Source: Patagioenas fasciata
Lineage: Eukaryota; Chordata; Aves; Columbiformes; Columbidae
Length of the DNA stretch: 64,000 nt
Assembly (NCBI RefSeq): GCF_037038585.1
Contig: NC_092560.1
Span: forward strand, 57,901,049-57,965,048
Direction of reading: 5' to 3'
The notes beneath the pieces were generated by a model, which was not told the DNA's origin, ran no database searches, and worked only from the letters and a program-made list of their open reading frames with translations. The translations under genes and the position numbers were made by a program. Below are positions 11,631-22,232 of this stretch, piece after piece (positions within the stretch are counted from its first letter, which is position 1; each line of letters begins with the position of its first letter).

Positions 11631-13759
11631 ATTTTAAGATTCTTAATCAGAAACAACAAATTACTGCATTGCTTCATGCTTGGAATTTGGATAAAATAAA
11701 ACATTGGTTGCTGCAAGTTAGAAAGTGTCCCAACTGGAGCAACAAACCAATAACTATCCCACGACAACACTCAGATTTGGAGGCTCAGGAAGCATAATAT
11801 GAACCCTAAGTGAGTTACTGGTAGAACCATAAGGTGCACTAAGCACCAGTTTTTAGCCAGTGCACTACATCTCTCAGCCTTTTGACATGCATGTGAGAAT
11901 AATTGTTCTGTTGACATTCTGAATATTAGGAGCAACTCTGATTGTACCAGCCTAATTGATTCTGTATCTACATTAACTCAATCTGTAAGCTCAGGATTGA
12001 GAACAAAATAGTTTTGGATCTTTCTTCTGACAGTTTTTCAGCTGTTCAAGTCCTTTGCACACCCATTGATTTGTACAGATAAACATGGAAAAGACAACCA
12101 GAAGCTACAATTAGCCCATGGGCAGCTGGTCCCCAAATAGTCTGGAGAGTTATCTCAGTGAGAAATGCCACTGAACATGAGTCCTTCTGGGCTCACTGGG
12201 GCTAAGGGCAAGACCAAAAGTGCAAGTAGGCGAGGGATGTTTAATCCAACATGTTCCTTCATGTTTTCCATATTGTGTAAGAAATAAGATCAGAAGAGTG
12301 TACACTGTATGAGACCTCAAGGCAAGCATAAGGCAATGTTACACTTCAGGCCACTGCTCCAGCAGCTGGATATGCCACCCAGTAAATTCTTTTTTCTTTA
12401 AGCCACCCACTGCAAGAGCATCACTCTCTTCAGTATCTAGTCTTCCCCAGTGAAACACCTGAGAAGTAAGCCATCCCTGCTCCAAGATCCTCCAGTAGTA
12501 CATCTGTCCCGAGGATGTCTTTGTCTAAATACTCCTAGTGTGTTTATCTATTGATGAGAACCATTGAATCCTCCTTTGCGGCTGTATACAGGCTAACTCC
12601 TTCTTCTATCCCCCATAGTTAGTCTGGAAATTCTTTTCATTGACTTAGAAGTATCTTTGACCAGACGACTCCAAGGTAATCTAGACAACATTGTTAAGAC
12701 CCTGTGCGACCATTCTCATTATGCCTTTGTAATCCTCCCACAGGTATAAGATGATTTCCTCCCTAGCATCCACCATATCTTCATGCACAGGAAGCAGAGT
12801 GCTGGGCTAGCAGCTGGTAGGACACTCTATGCTTTCTCAGTGGTAACACTGAGCCTGCACTTGCAGGTGTCTGCTGAAGGGACCTTCCTGATGCAGTCAA
12901 TGTGCAGAACTGGGGATGCTTAAGTAGAAGCTCACTCTCCCATTTCTGTAGGTCACATTCCTGCTACCAGCCTTCCTATGCCTGTTGCCATCTTCATTAA
13001 GCCTTGCCTGTGACCTGTCAGTAGGAACAGAGTGCATGTCTCATTTATGTTGCTTCACTGACACATTAGCCCCTAGCTAGGAAGGCTCAGGTACTCTGTG
13101 CAGAAAGAAAGCCCAAATGGCTCCAAATCAGCAACTGGAAGTCACAGAGTTTCTCAGCTCAGCAGATGGGACTGTTTGAGCATGCCCAATACCTGTTGTC
13201 CAGTTGCAGGAGGAGTGGATGGGACAGCTTGGAGTATGCCTCGATTAGACCATTCCTGCCCTGGGAAGAAAAAGGGATCCATACCTTGGAAAGAGCCTGG
13301 AAGAAGCTGAGATGAAAGATGAAGTAGAATTGATTAAATAATGGTGCTGTAGCCCAGGTTTTGCCAAGGTAAAGCTGTGTGGTTGGTGACTGTTTTATGT
13401 GGGGGCTGCTGTTTGTACAAGGTCAAGGAACAAAATCACCTAACAGTGTGGAACCACCATATGTTGAGTTGGAAATAGAGCTGGCCATGGTTTCAGAGAA
13501 TGGGTGCTGTGCCTGTCCCTTGTTTGGTGCATTTTGTGCCCCCCACTTCTCAAACCACCATGCTGCGCTCTTTCTCTCTGTGGGTTTGAAGAAATGCTAT
13601 GTTTGCTGGCAGGACTCTGACCATGTGTGCTGAACTCTGCTTAAAATCCACCCCTGCAGATGCAAATGAGACACGGCCATCAGCCTCTTGACGATGTGCC
13701 ACTGAGGTCCTCTGGCTGCACAGCTGTTGCCCCAGCGTCCTACAGGGCCACCAGGATTT
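11631..13759. other. unassigned non-coding sequence
   Basis: Nothing was recognised over about 2.1 kb. Frames are short and there are no repeats that I can name. Confidence 0.5.
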
Positions 13760-13807
13760 GAAGCTTTGTTTCAGGGTTTGTTTGAGGCTTTGTTTTAGGG
13801 TTTAACC
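13760..13807 (+). repeat. 24-bp tandem duplication
   Basis: Two adjacent 24-bp units, GAAGCTTTGTTTCAGGGTTT plus GTTT and GAGGCTTTGTTTTAGGGTTT plus AACC, match at about 20 of 24 positions. This is a small local duplication that has since diverged. Confidence 0.75.
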
Positions 13808-14179
13808 TCGTGAATAGTAATTTGTTCTGTGGTGACTTCCCAGCTGTTTTCCAACAGACTGGCATGTGACAACATGGTGTCTCCAGTCAGTCTGAGGCCT
13901 CACAAACCTCCAGCTATGACAAGCGAATATTTATATCTCACATGTACAGCAGGCCAACATTTTCTAAGTTATCTTGGCTCTTTTTCCTACCCAAAAGTGC
14001 TCTGTATCCACCGGCTCTTTCCAGGGAGGAGGGCAGTAGGAACTGGCTGGATGTCCTTTTGTGTCCAGCATCCTGCCTCTGAGAGAGGCTTGTGGTAAGT
14101 ACTGCAGAGGAAGGAGCAAGAAACCTTGCAAATCAAAAGTACGTCCACAAATCAACCACCCTTTGTCTCTCTTCATGTG
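13808..14179. other. unassigned sequence
   Basis: Short overlapping frames lie on both strands (70 and 89 codons) with no recognisable product. Nothing else is seen. Confidence 0.4.
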
Positions 14180-14580
14180 TTTCTTTTCCTAGATAAATAA
14201 GATTAATAAGAAATATTAAATTCTGGCTAGCTCTTGACTACTGCCTCTGTTCTTTCTGACTAATATTTCTAATTAATTAGATATTTATTTATATGCAGTT
14301 TCAGTGTATCTATTATTGTGTTATGTATATTGCCACCATGATTACACTATCTACCATATAGCCAAAATTAAAGGCAATATTAACCTATCTGAGATCAAGT
14401 ACTCTCTGCTGCTATCATTTATTAAATGAAGCTGTTGGTCCCAAATCTCCTCTATTTCAAAACAGTAGTTAATGAATAAAACATATCTTAATAAGATTTG
14501 CATGTGCAGCTACAGAAGTATCATCACAGCATATCTTTCAACAAAATTTTCCCAGTGTGTTCAGCAGCATAAAAATGAGC
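14180..14580. promoter_or_regulatory. candidate conserved non-coding element
   Basis: This is an AT-rich, non-repetitive block dense in homeodomain-type cores: TTCTAATTAATTAGATA at 14267-14283, AGTTAATGAATAAAA near 14467, and an exact POU octamer ATTTGCAT at 14496-14503. It has no open frames and no transposon signature. Clusters like this are typical of developmental enhancers in vertebrate gene deserts. That is an inference from composition; cross-species alignment was not possible. An ordinary AT-rich stretch is the alternative. Confidence 0.25.
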
Positions 14581-17049
14581 TGCCTTTTTTTTTTTATTTC
14601 ATTCCTGAAATTCACCACTGAGACTGATCTTAACCAAAGCCTTAGCTCACTGAAGGAAGAATAGGACACTTCTGTACACATTCACAAGGCAGTCTCTGTG
14701 GAGGGAGGAAACACCCTTCCTTCAAGTGATACTATTAAACCTCATTAAACTTTGAGCAGTACAATGGTACTTATTATGAAGAAGTTGAAGCAAATGTTTG
14801 AGCTCCTCCTCCTTGGTCTTTCCAGCCAATGTATTGTGAACTATTTTAGGAAGGGAGCTGTTACTGCTCCTAAACTACCTCTGCAGCACAGTTAGAAATT
14901 ACACAATCTGAATTACATATGTTGTGTTCCTATACTCCACTGGGAGTATACCAGTACACACCCTCTTACAAAGGCTGTAAAAGGATGAAGAAAATAATTT
15001 TGAGTTTGTGTTTTAATTTGACGTGAGAAATTGCCAGTTCAAAGACTGTAAGCATCACACATGTTCTCAAAATCTCACAAAATTATGCTATATTTCAAGT
15101 ATAGTTTGTTAAACATAATGAACAGTGAGATAAACATTTTTTTAAAGCATTATCATTGTGGGAAGCTTTCCCATAGCCCACTGTTGGACTCAAATCCTAG
15201 CAATTAGTTTTGGTTATCAAATAATTGGCCAAGTTGCTTTCTCTTTGTTTTCAATAATGCATTGGCACAACAATGTGTACTAGAGCTGCCAAGAATAATA
15301 AGGTATTCTAAATACCTTGGTACTGAACCTACTTCATAGTAGTAGTGGGGTTTCACACAACAGATTCATATATGCTATTCCTGGGAAAGAATCGGAGCCT
15401 ACTCATCAGAGCTGCATGTATTAGGAGCTTTTGCCTTGATGATCTCACCAATAAATGGACATCAAATGGTGTAAGGCAGGTCAACCTCAAATCAATTTTT
15501 TCATTTTTCCTGTAAAAATAATCTCTAGAAAATGCTTTGTTTCTTTTCACCCAACATACTTCATTTTGTTTCAAGATATGTGTTTCTTCCTTGATCTATT
15601 TCTTAGTGCTTATGTCTATTTTAAAAGGGCCTTTACCCAATATAAAGTGGAAAACAAAGCTTCCATTATTTCAAAAAACAGTGCTTTGCTTTTTCAGAAT
15701 GAATCATAGCTACTCAAAGTCTTAAAAAATCTTTAACTTTTTATATAATCTCCTCTGTTTTCTAAATGAAGGTGACTGGTGAATCCAGACAAAATTTGCA
15801 GATTGTTTCTTCCTGCTACTACAACTTTCAGTGAATTTGCTGTTAACTGAAATGACTTCACCCCTCTTATTCTCCAACATTTGAAGCAATTTTTGAAGAG
15901 CTTTACCTTTCACCCAGTTTTCCACTTGTGTATTATTTCCCTACTAGCCTCCTAGGTTCCCAAGTTCTTCCTTACACAGCCTGCAAAATACTCATTTTGA
16001 GAACATGAAAGTCTTAATCACTGCCAATTGTGCAATCAAGAACTCCAGGAAAAGCTGTCATTCACCAGAAGAACTTACAGCTCTTAGACGAAGCGCTCCC
16101 ATCTCCCATCTCAGCAAGGCTCCTGGCACCATGGGTGGCACTGCCTTCCCAAAATGTGGTACTGAGAGTGCAGAGCCACCGGTACCTTGGCTGCCCTGTG
16201 CCAGCATTGATGTGGTTTGACTGAATTAGAGTACGTGGCTTTGGCCAAGGCAAGGGGAAATGAGGCTCGGCAGCGCACAGGGCAGAGGGCTTTCTGGCTG
16301 GCAAAGAGGGGTGATCTGATTGTAATGGTGAAATGTCCTGAAGGATGGAAGAAAAATGGTTGCTTCCATTAATTCTCAACAACATTCCATTTTAATATGT
16401 ATTATTTAATATTTAATACATAATGTGACACATCAATAGAACATAGAGCTAGCTGACAAAGGGGACTGATTTTAACAGTATGTCTGGTGGCTATGGGCTC
16501 TGAGGGCCATCTCAGAACAGAGACTACATTGCACTCAGTGTGTGAGGGAACGGAGGCAGGCAATTCTAGAAGTGCCAAAGCACTCCATGTCCCAATTCAC
16601 CTAACATTTTGGGGCCATCTTTTGTAATTTAGGGCTCTGTATAACAAAACAATGACTCATCAATACTCTTAATGACTCCACAGTCCTCACTGACCACATA
16701 GGGACATGGATCTCAGGAGAGTGTCATTTACCCCTACCAAATGTGTGGCTCCAGCCCCGGTAAGGCCACTGTCCCGCAGCGACCTGATGCTGCGGAGGAT
16801 GCAGTACCTACTGGAGATGCCAGCCACAGGATGATTGTGCTTTTTGCCTTTCAAGATCAGGCTCATGTAGCACACATCTCCCTGAATCTCTGAAAGGCAA
16901 ATACGTGAGCTAATGGCAGCAACACATGTGCATGTTCCAAGCGATGCAGTCCAAATGACATAGTGTTTATGAAAGGTATTTGCTTATGAACTGCTGACAA
17001 CTTTTTTTCCCTAACAACTTCAGCACTCAGTTTGGCAGCCTATCCTCCT
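14581..17049. other. unassigned non-coding sequence
   Basis: It begins with an 11-base poly(T) at 14585-14595. The rest contains short frames on both strands and a GC-richer patch at about 16080-16320 (overlapping 71- and 107-codon frames, opposite strands, no known product). An AT-rich palindromic stretch TTAATATTTAATACATAA lies near 16407. No gene is supported. Confidence 0.45.
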
Positions 17050-17506
17050 TTCAGTTTTGGCCTCGGACTCAGCAGTCTTTCCCTGTTTCACTGCTAAGCT
17101 CAGGGAGAAGCGGCTGCCACCCTTACACCCTTACCAGTGGCAGCACCTGCACCATGGGGCAGCCCCACAGCCATGGGGTAGCCCCACTGCCCCAGCTGCC
17201 AGCACCAGCTTCTTCCTGGGCTCTTGTATGGAGATCAGCCCACAATGACCTTGTGCAATTGACTCTATCTTGAAACAAGGAATAAATGGTACTGGTAGAG
17301 AAGTGGCTGCCAGAGCTCAAGCCCAATGCAGAGACATGCACACAGCATCGCGTTTTACCTCTGCACCTCTACGGCAGCTTTCTGCTGTATACGAGGGCAG
17401 TGGCCTCTCTTCTGTCCCCAGGACCTCCCGGCTCGGCCATTTTGCTCAGCTCACCCCCCACTGCTTTCCCCTCTCTACGGTTTTTCCCCCCTCCACTACT
17501 TTCCCC
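17050..17506. other. pyrimidine-rich sequence upstream of CR1
   Basis: Mixed to C/T-rich DNA. The open frame of the downstream CR1 continues upstream through here to an ATG at 17326. The translated text in this part is not CR1-like, so the extension is fortuitous. No gene is recognised. Confidence 0.5.
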
Positions 17507-18040
17507 TCTACTCCGCCCTGGTGAGACCCCATCTGGAATACTGTGTTCAGTTCTGGGCCCCTCAGTTCAAGAAGGACAGGGAACTGCTGGAGAGAGTCCA
17601 GCGCAGGGCAACAAAGATGATGAAGGGAGTGGAGCACCTCCCTTATGAGGAAAGGCTGAGGGAGCTGGGTCTCTTTAGCTTGGAGAAGAGGAGACTGAGG
17701 GCTGACCTTATTAATGTTTACAAACATATAAAGGGTGAGTGTCACAAGGACGGAGCCAGGCTCTTCTCAGTGACAACCAATGATAGGACAAGGGTTAATG
17801 GGTTCAAACTGGAACACAAGAGATTCCACTTAAATTTGAGAAGAAACTTCTTCTCAGTAAGGGTAACAGAGCACTGGAACAGGCTGCCCAGGGGTGTCGT
17901 GGAGTCTCCTTCTCCGGAGACATTCAAAACCCACCTGGACACCTTCCTGTGTAACCTCATCTGGGTGTTCCTGCTCTGGCAGGGGGATTGGACTAGATGA
18001 TCTTTTGAGGTCCCTTCCAATCCCTAACATTCTGTGATTC
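17507..18040 (+). mobile_element. CR1 LINE, 5'-truncated, with open ORF2 C-terminus
   Basis: This is the best-preserved transposon in the window, about 534 bp. It starts at CTACTCCGCCCTGGTGAGAC and ends with the typical GGTCCCTTCCAATCCC and ATTCTGTGATTC tail. One plus-strand frame is open throughout the coding part. It encodes the conserved end of the CR1 ORF2 protein: [17 protein letters not shown], then [50 protein letters not shown], and [14 protein letters not shown]. In the full family this lies after the reverse-transcriptase core; endonuclease and polymerase motifs are absent here because of 5' truncation, so the copy cannot move by itself. The absence of stops over some 160 codons suggests a fairly recent insertion. 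No target-site duplication was identified. Confidence 0.96.
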
Positions 18041-18969
18041 CTCATCCTCAGCCCCATCCCCTCTTGCTGACCATCTTGATCTGCTGAGCACCTGGCAGCA
18101 ATGCTATAAATTTCCCAGTTGCGTCACTCATGTTTTTTCCCTTTCCTGTTTCTAGTTCCTCTCTTCACTTCTGCCTTTTTGGCACTTCACCTTTGGCAGG
18201 TTTCTTTTTCCACCTCAAGCATCATCAAACACTTTTCCTTTCCATCTGCCTTTTGACCTTGTATCACAGCCAGGATCTTAAAACACAGACATATAAGCTT
18301 TGATTCATGTCTGCCATTTATCTGATGACTTCTCTTTTTCATTCTATCCTTCTGAGAATGTGTTTTTGTTTGGTTTTTTTTGCTTGCTGTCCCTCTATTT
18401 CAGCCAGGTGATCAAGTGTATCCTTTAGGAAGGGCTAGGTTGCCTGTGCTCTTGCTGCAAGCCAGACTTCACTGGCAAAAAGCAAAGGGTGGCCTGCTCT
18501 AACTGCAGGACACGCCATTAAACAGTAAAGCAATATTTGCATAAAGAAGCTTTTTCTTCACAGATGTGCAAGCCATCTCAAAGCCCACTTATCATCTCAT
18601 CACTAATCATTCCTCATCAGGAGTAAGTTACTTTCCCTGCTTTTTCCCATCCTCTTGTTTTCTTATCCTTGCACCTCCTTCTTAATCCCCTCCAGCTGAA
18701 ATATTGCTGTTGTTGCTCCTCAACTAAAATGGCTGAGAGCAGAGCTCACGGGGTGGATTTTCATATCTCTGCCCAGACTGAGGTTATTCATTAATCCAGG
18801 CTGTTGCTGAAGGATCTCTGGGAAGCTTTCTCTGCCATAATCACTATGCAGAACAGTGTGAAACACAGCAGCACAGGAAGATGTTACTACAAACTCATTT
18901 CCATCCCTCAGGCTGGAGCCTCAAGCAGTTTGTCTCTAGAGCAGTCCAGGGAGTGGCTTGTCTCCGCAG
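18041..18969. other. unassigned sequence
   Basis: Mixed-composition DNA with T-rich runs near 18364-18385. No gene or repeat is recognised. The last 15 bases (GGCTTGTCTCCGCAG) could act as a splice acceptor for the coding-like stretch that follows. Confidence 0.4.
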
Positions 18970-19068
18970 CGTCCACTGTGTTCATGGCCTTCGCCGGCGT
19001 GAAGGGCAAGGGCTTCCAGAGCAAGTCCTGTGTGCTTGGAGCAATAAGGAAATCAAAATCCTTTACAG
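18970..19068 (+). other. coding-like segment, candidate exon or gene fragment
   Basis: From 18972 the frame reads STVFMAFAGVKGKGFQSKS. In its first 19 codons, 18 end in G or C, while first and second positions are GC in only about 8 and 9 of 19. This three-base periodicity is a classic coding signature and contrasts with the flanks. A plausible acceptor (TCTCCGCAG) ends at 18969. The 3' boundary is unclear: ACAG|GTCTGA at 19069 would give a 99-nt exon, and a GC-type donor at 19021 would give 51 nt. The opposite strand is also open with GC-rich third positions (reading MNTVDAAETS), so the strand is not certain. I do not recognise the peptide. It could be an exon, a decayed retrocopy fragment, or chance in a small GC-rich island. 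Confidence 0.28.
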
Positions 19069-19084
19069 GTCTGAAATCTGACCC

Positions 19085-19101
19085 TTTTTTTTTTTTTTTT
19101 T
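19085..19101. repeat. poly(T) tract, 17 T
   Basis: An uninterrupted run of 17 T directly after the coding-like segment, followed by pyrimidine-rich CCTTCCTGTTTCAG, which would also pass as a polypyrimidine tract and acceptor. Confidence 0.8.
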
Positions 19102-20749
19102 CCTTCCTGTTTCAGATCTGGGAACAATTATTTGAAATGAAATTGTATTTCTCTACACTCCTATAGGGTGCTCCCAGGCAAATGCCTTAAACCAGAGTCT
19201 GGAGCAACGCCAGGATCATTCTCATGTGAGTTGTTCAGCACAGGAGGTCTGTACCGATAAACTAAACAAGGCCAGGCACAGACTCTAGCAGCAGCTTGCT
19301 TGTCTCCATGATGTTGAACCATTAGCAGAGCCCTTGCAGGGTTTTGGCCCCTGAGAGCCCAGGCTGCAGCAGGCGAGGGGCAGGAGCAGCTCAGGGTTAG
19401 CCAGTTCCGGCCACTTTCCAAGGAGCAGCTGGGACATGGCCACCCATCTTCAGACGTGAGCGGAGTGAAGCCGTGCGAGTGCATGCTGTGCCCTGCTAGC
19501 TGCCCTGAGGGATAGAGAAACCATTTTCTTCACTGGAATAGATGTAGCCTCTCAGTTTGTCTTAGGTGTGTTCTGGTATGCATAAAAAATCGTGCTCTTC
19601 AGGCAATTCAGGCACAAGGCCACTTAATTTCTGAAACCTAAAGAGCCACAGGCAAGGAGATATGTGCCTAGATAGTCACACCAGCCAAGACAGTGGTGCT
19701 ATTGGGCATGCAAGATAGCACAGCTACTGTTGCCTAAGGATGTTTTCACCAGAAACTGTAAGTGCTTCTGGTATTTAAAGTGCTTCAGCAAGTTAAACAG
19801 GTTTTTTTAAAAATTGTTTTCTTGTAGATAGGCACCTGAAACTGGTGTATGCAGCAATGTAGATCCTCAGCGCTATTTTGGGTCTGGTTTGGGGATATTT
19901 ACTTAACAGATTGATAGTTCACTTTTAGATCAAGCTGGAAATCCTGCTTGCAGTGTGTTTCCAGCATAGTGCCGGCCTGGCATGCTGGCAGCTTGTCTCC
20001 TGTGGTGGCATTAAACTGGAGCCTGTTTCGTCCCTTGCAAGGTGTGAGGGAATGGTAAAGTGGGTCTGCGTGCTGCAGGAATGGGCAGTAAATGAGATTT
20101 CCCAAAATGTCCACTGCACGCTTTGCAGCAGCAGTGGGCTTCTGAGCCTGATCTGTCCCCTCTCGGCAGTAGTGTGGCCGAGTTTGCAGGACAGAGCTTG
20201 CCCGGCATGCTCACCTGCAGATTCATTAAGCAGTTGCAGCTCTGGCGGTTTACATCACTTTGTCCAGTTGCTGGCTGTGATGTGATTGGGCTCATTGCTT
20301 TTCAGAAAGGCAGAGCTAAAACAGTCTCAGAAATCTTATGAACTGTTAGCATGACATACTCTTTTACCTATATGCAGACTTTTTCACCACAGTTAATTCT
20401 TGACTTACCCAGCTGTCATGATTCCCAGAGCCCATTGTGAAACGTCTGATTGGTTTGAGCATTGTCAACATCTAACTCCATGATGTATGGTTGTTTTAAA
20501 GACACTATCATATGTCATGGAGGATTTTGTTCAGACAATTTTTTCCCCCGGTTTTCTTGGGAGAATTCGACATGAATGTCTCAGTTATGAGGGCTGGTCA
20601 AAATCTCCTTGTCTGAAACTCAGAGGAACCCTTCATTGTCTTGAGCAGAAGTCAGGAGAAAACGGGAGTCCTACCATACAGACAGAAACTGGAGATGGAG
20701 AAAAGTCCACATTTTTCCCAGAAGCCATGATTCTGGCCCACTTATGTTA
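19102..20749. other. unassigned sequence
   Basis: Frames of up to 110 codons overlap on both strands near 19160-19480 and 19900-20300. None resembles a known protein. No repeat is recognised. Confidence 0.4.
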
Positions 20750-21310
20750 ACAGAAGTTGTTCTGCTGCCTGAAAGGGCATCAAGATCAGCTCCCAGATGA
20801 GAGATAATACATCTTTAATGTTTAGGTTTTCTAACAGCACTTTTCAAATTACAGCATGGCTATGATTTTAAAGTGTAAGCTATCTTCCTGTTGAGCAACA
20901 TTGACGAAAACCAAACAGGAGGCCTTTCTTCATTGATAATGCCCTTGTGGGTAAGGGCACAGAATACAGACCTTCTCTCTGTATTTAGGCTGCAGACAAT
21001 TAGTCATGGGGAACAGGAGGAGACACACTCAATTATCCTGGGAAAGCCGAGAAAATGGAAATTGGTATTGCTAAGCAACCCATAAATTAAATATTTCAAT
21101 AACTTAAATATTTATCTAATTCAGTTGTGATCATATCATGGACAGCATCTCACACATATGCAAAATCGATTTATGGAAAATGCCCTGATATAATCTGACA
21201 CCATGTCAGAACATATCAGTGGTTTAAAGAAATACTCCTTTTTCTGGAAAGCACATTATCAAGTTTCTACTCCAGACATGTGTCTATCCTACTTATGTCA
21301 GGTAAGTGTC
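20750..21310. promoter_or_regulatory. candidate conserved non-coding element with RFX-like site
   Basis: This complex AT-rich block lacks repeats. It contains the near-palindrome TTGCTAAGCAACC at 21068-21080, which resembles the RFX X-box, and GCAAAATCGATTTATGG at about 21160, which joins an ATCGAT core of ONECUT/CUX type to a TTTATGG core of the kind bound by posterior HOX/CDX proteins. Several TAAATATTT repeats lie between. Assignment as an enhancer is inference from motif content only. Confidence 0.25.
21068..21080. promoter_or_regulatory. RFX X-box-like palindrome
   Basis: TTGCTAAGCAA is an inverted repeat of TTGCT around one base and extends to TTGCTAAGCAACC. The usual RFX-family site is close to GTTGCTAGGCAACC, so this differs at about two positions. 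RFX proteins act on ciliary and neural genes, among others; no target gene is visible here. Confidence 0.3.
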
Positions 21311-22159
21311 GTAAGGTAGGAGTTGCTGCTGTATTTTGCATGGCAACATAGTGTTCTTGCATTCCGAGGTATCCAAATCCAAATTACTGTACAGCATGGG
21401 CTGAATTATTCTCTGAACATATCTCATAAACCTCTGCCTTCTTTGCCTCACATTGAAAAAACTGTGCAGAGTTAAAACAGAACAGAATTCAACTTTTTGA
21501 AATTTCTTATTTTTGCTTTACATAACCTTTGTATTCTATGATCTTTCCAAGTCTGAGAAGCTAAAAAGGCCAGTGGCTCTGGTTTGCCTCCTTAAACATT
21601 ACTAATTCTCTTACAGGAGAGAGGAAGCAGTGCAGTGTGTTAATACAAAGCAACTTTAACTATGCCTTTCAGTACAGACATGTACGAGCATTCAGGAGCA
21701 TGATTAATGATCTGTGGAGATGTGTTGGCCAAGTTCAGCCTTTCATTTAGCTATTGGATAATATATCAGGTACAGTATAAATGTTGTCCCCTTGGAAAAA
21801 GGAGTTTTATAACAGTCAAGAGAAGAGAGATTGTTTTTGTTTTATGGAGGAGGCAATGGGAGATAAGTAACCCTCTCTAAACAAACTGCAACAACTATAC
21901 AGCAGGTGAAAGATGATGAGCAGAGCTGGTTAAATGAGATTTTCTTTAGTCACATAATATTATAGAAATGAAAGGGTTATGTATTATTTATTAAGAGAAG
22001 CAAAATCCTGCACCCCACAGATCTCTGGAGAGTTGTTGGTAATAAGTACAATATTCTCTCCATAACGATGTTCTTCTTTATTATTAATGAGCAATCTCAT
22101 GAATTAACCATATTTATAAGGGCAGGCAGCACCACTGCCTTTAGGAAGTTACTTCGTTA
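21311..22159. other. unassigned AT-rich sequence
   Basis: No gene or named repeat. A homeodomain-like TTATTATTAATGAG occurs near 22079. Confidence 0.45.
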
Positions 22160-22232
22160 TTCACAGAGTCAGAGAACCGTAAGGCTGGAAGGAGCCTGGG
22201 AGATCATCTGCTCTCTCTGTCTGCCAGAGACA
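22160..22232 (-). mobile_element. short CR1 LINE tail, antisense
   Basis: The plus strand reads TCACAGAGTCAGAGAACCGT, then AAGGCTGGAAGGAGCCTGGG and AGATCATCTGCTC. This is the reverse of the CR1 3' end (AGAATCACAGAATGG, 'GTTGGAAGGGACCT', 'GGAGATCATCTAGTCC') with about 20 to 25 percent divergence by eye. Only about 70 bp remains and no coding part is present. Confidence 0.75.

Noticed and set aside
17326..17506. Upstream extension of the CR1 open frame to an ATG at 17326
   Set aside because: The translated text before 17507 is not CR1-like and is pyrimidine-driven. It is a fortuitous fusion of frames.
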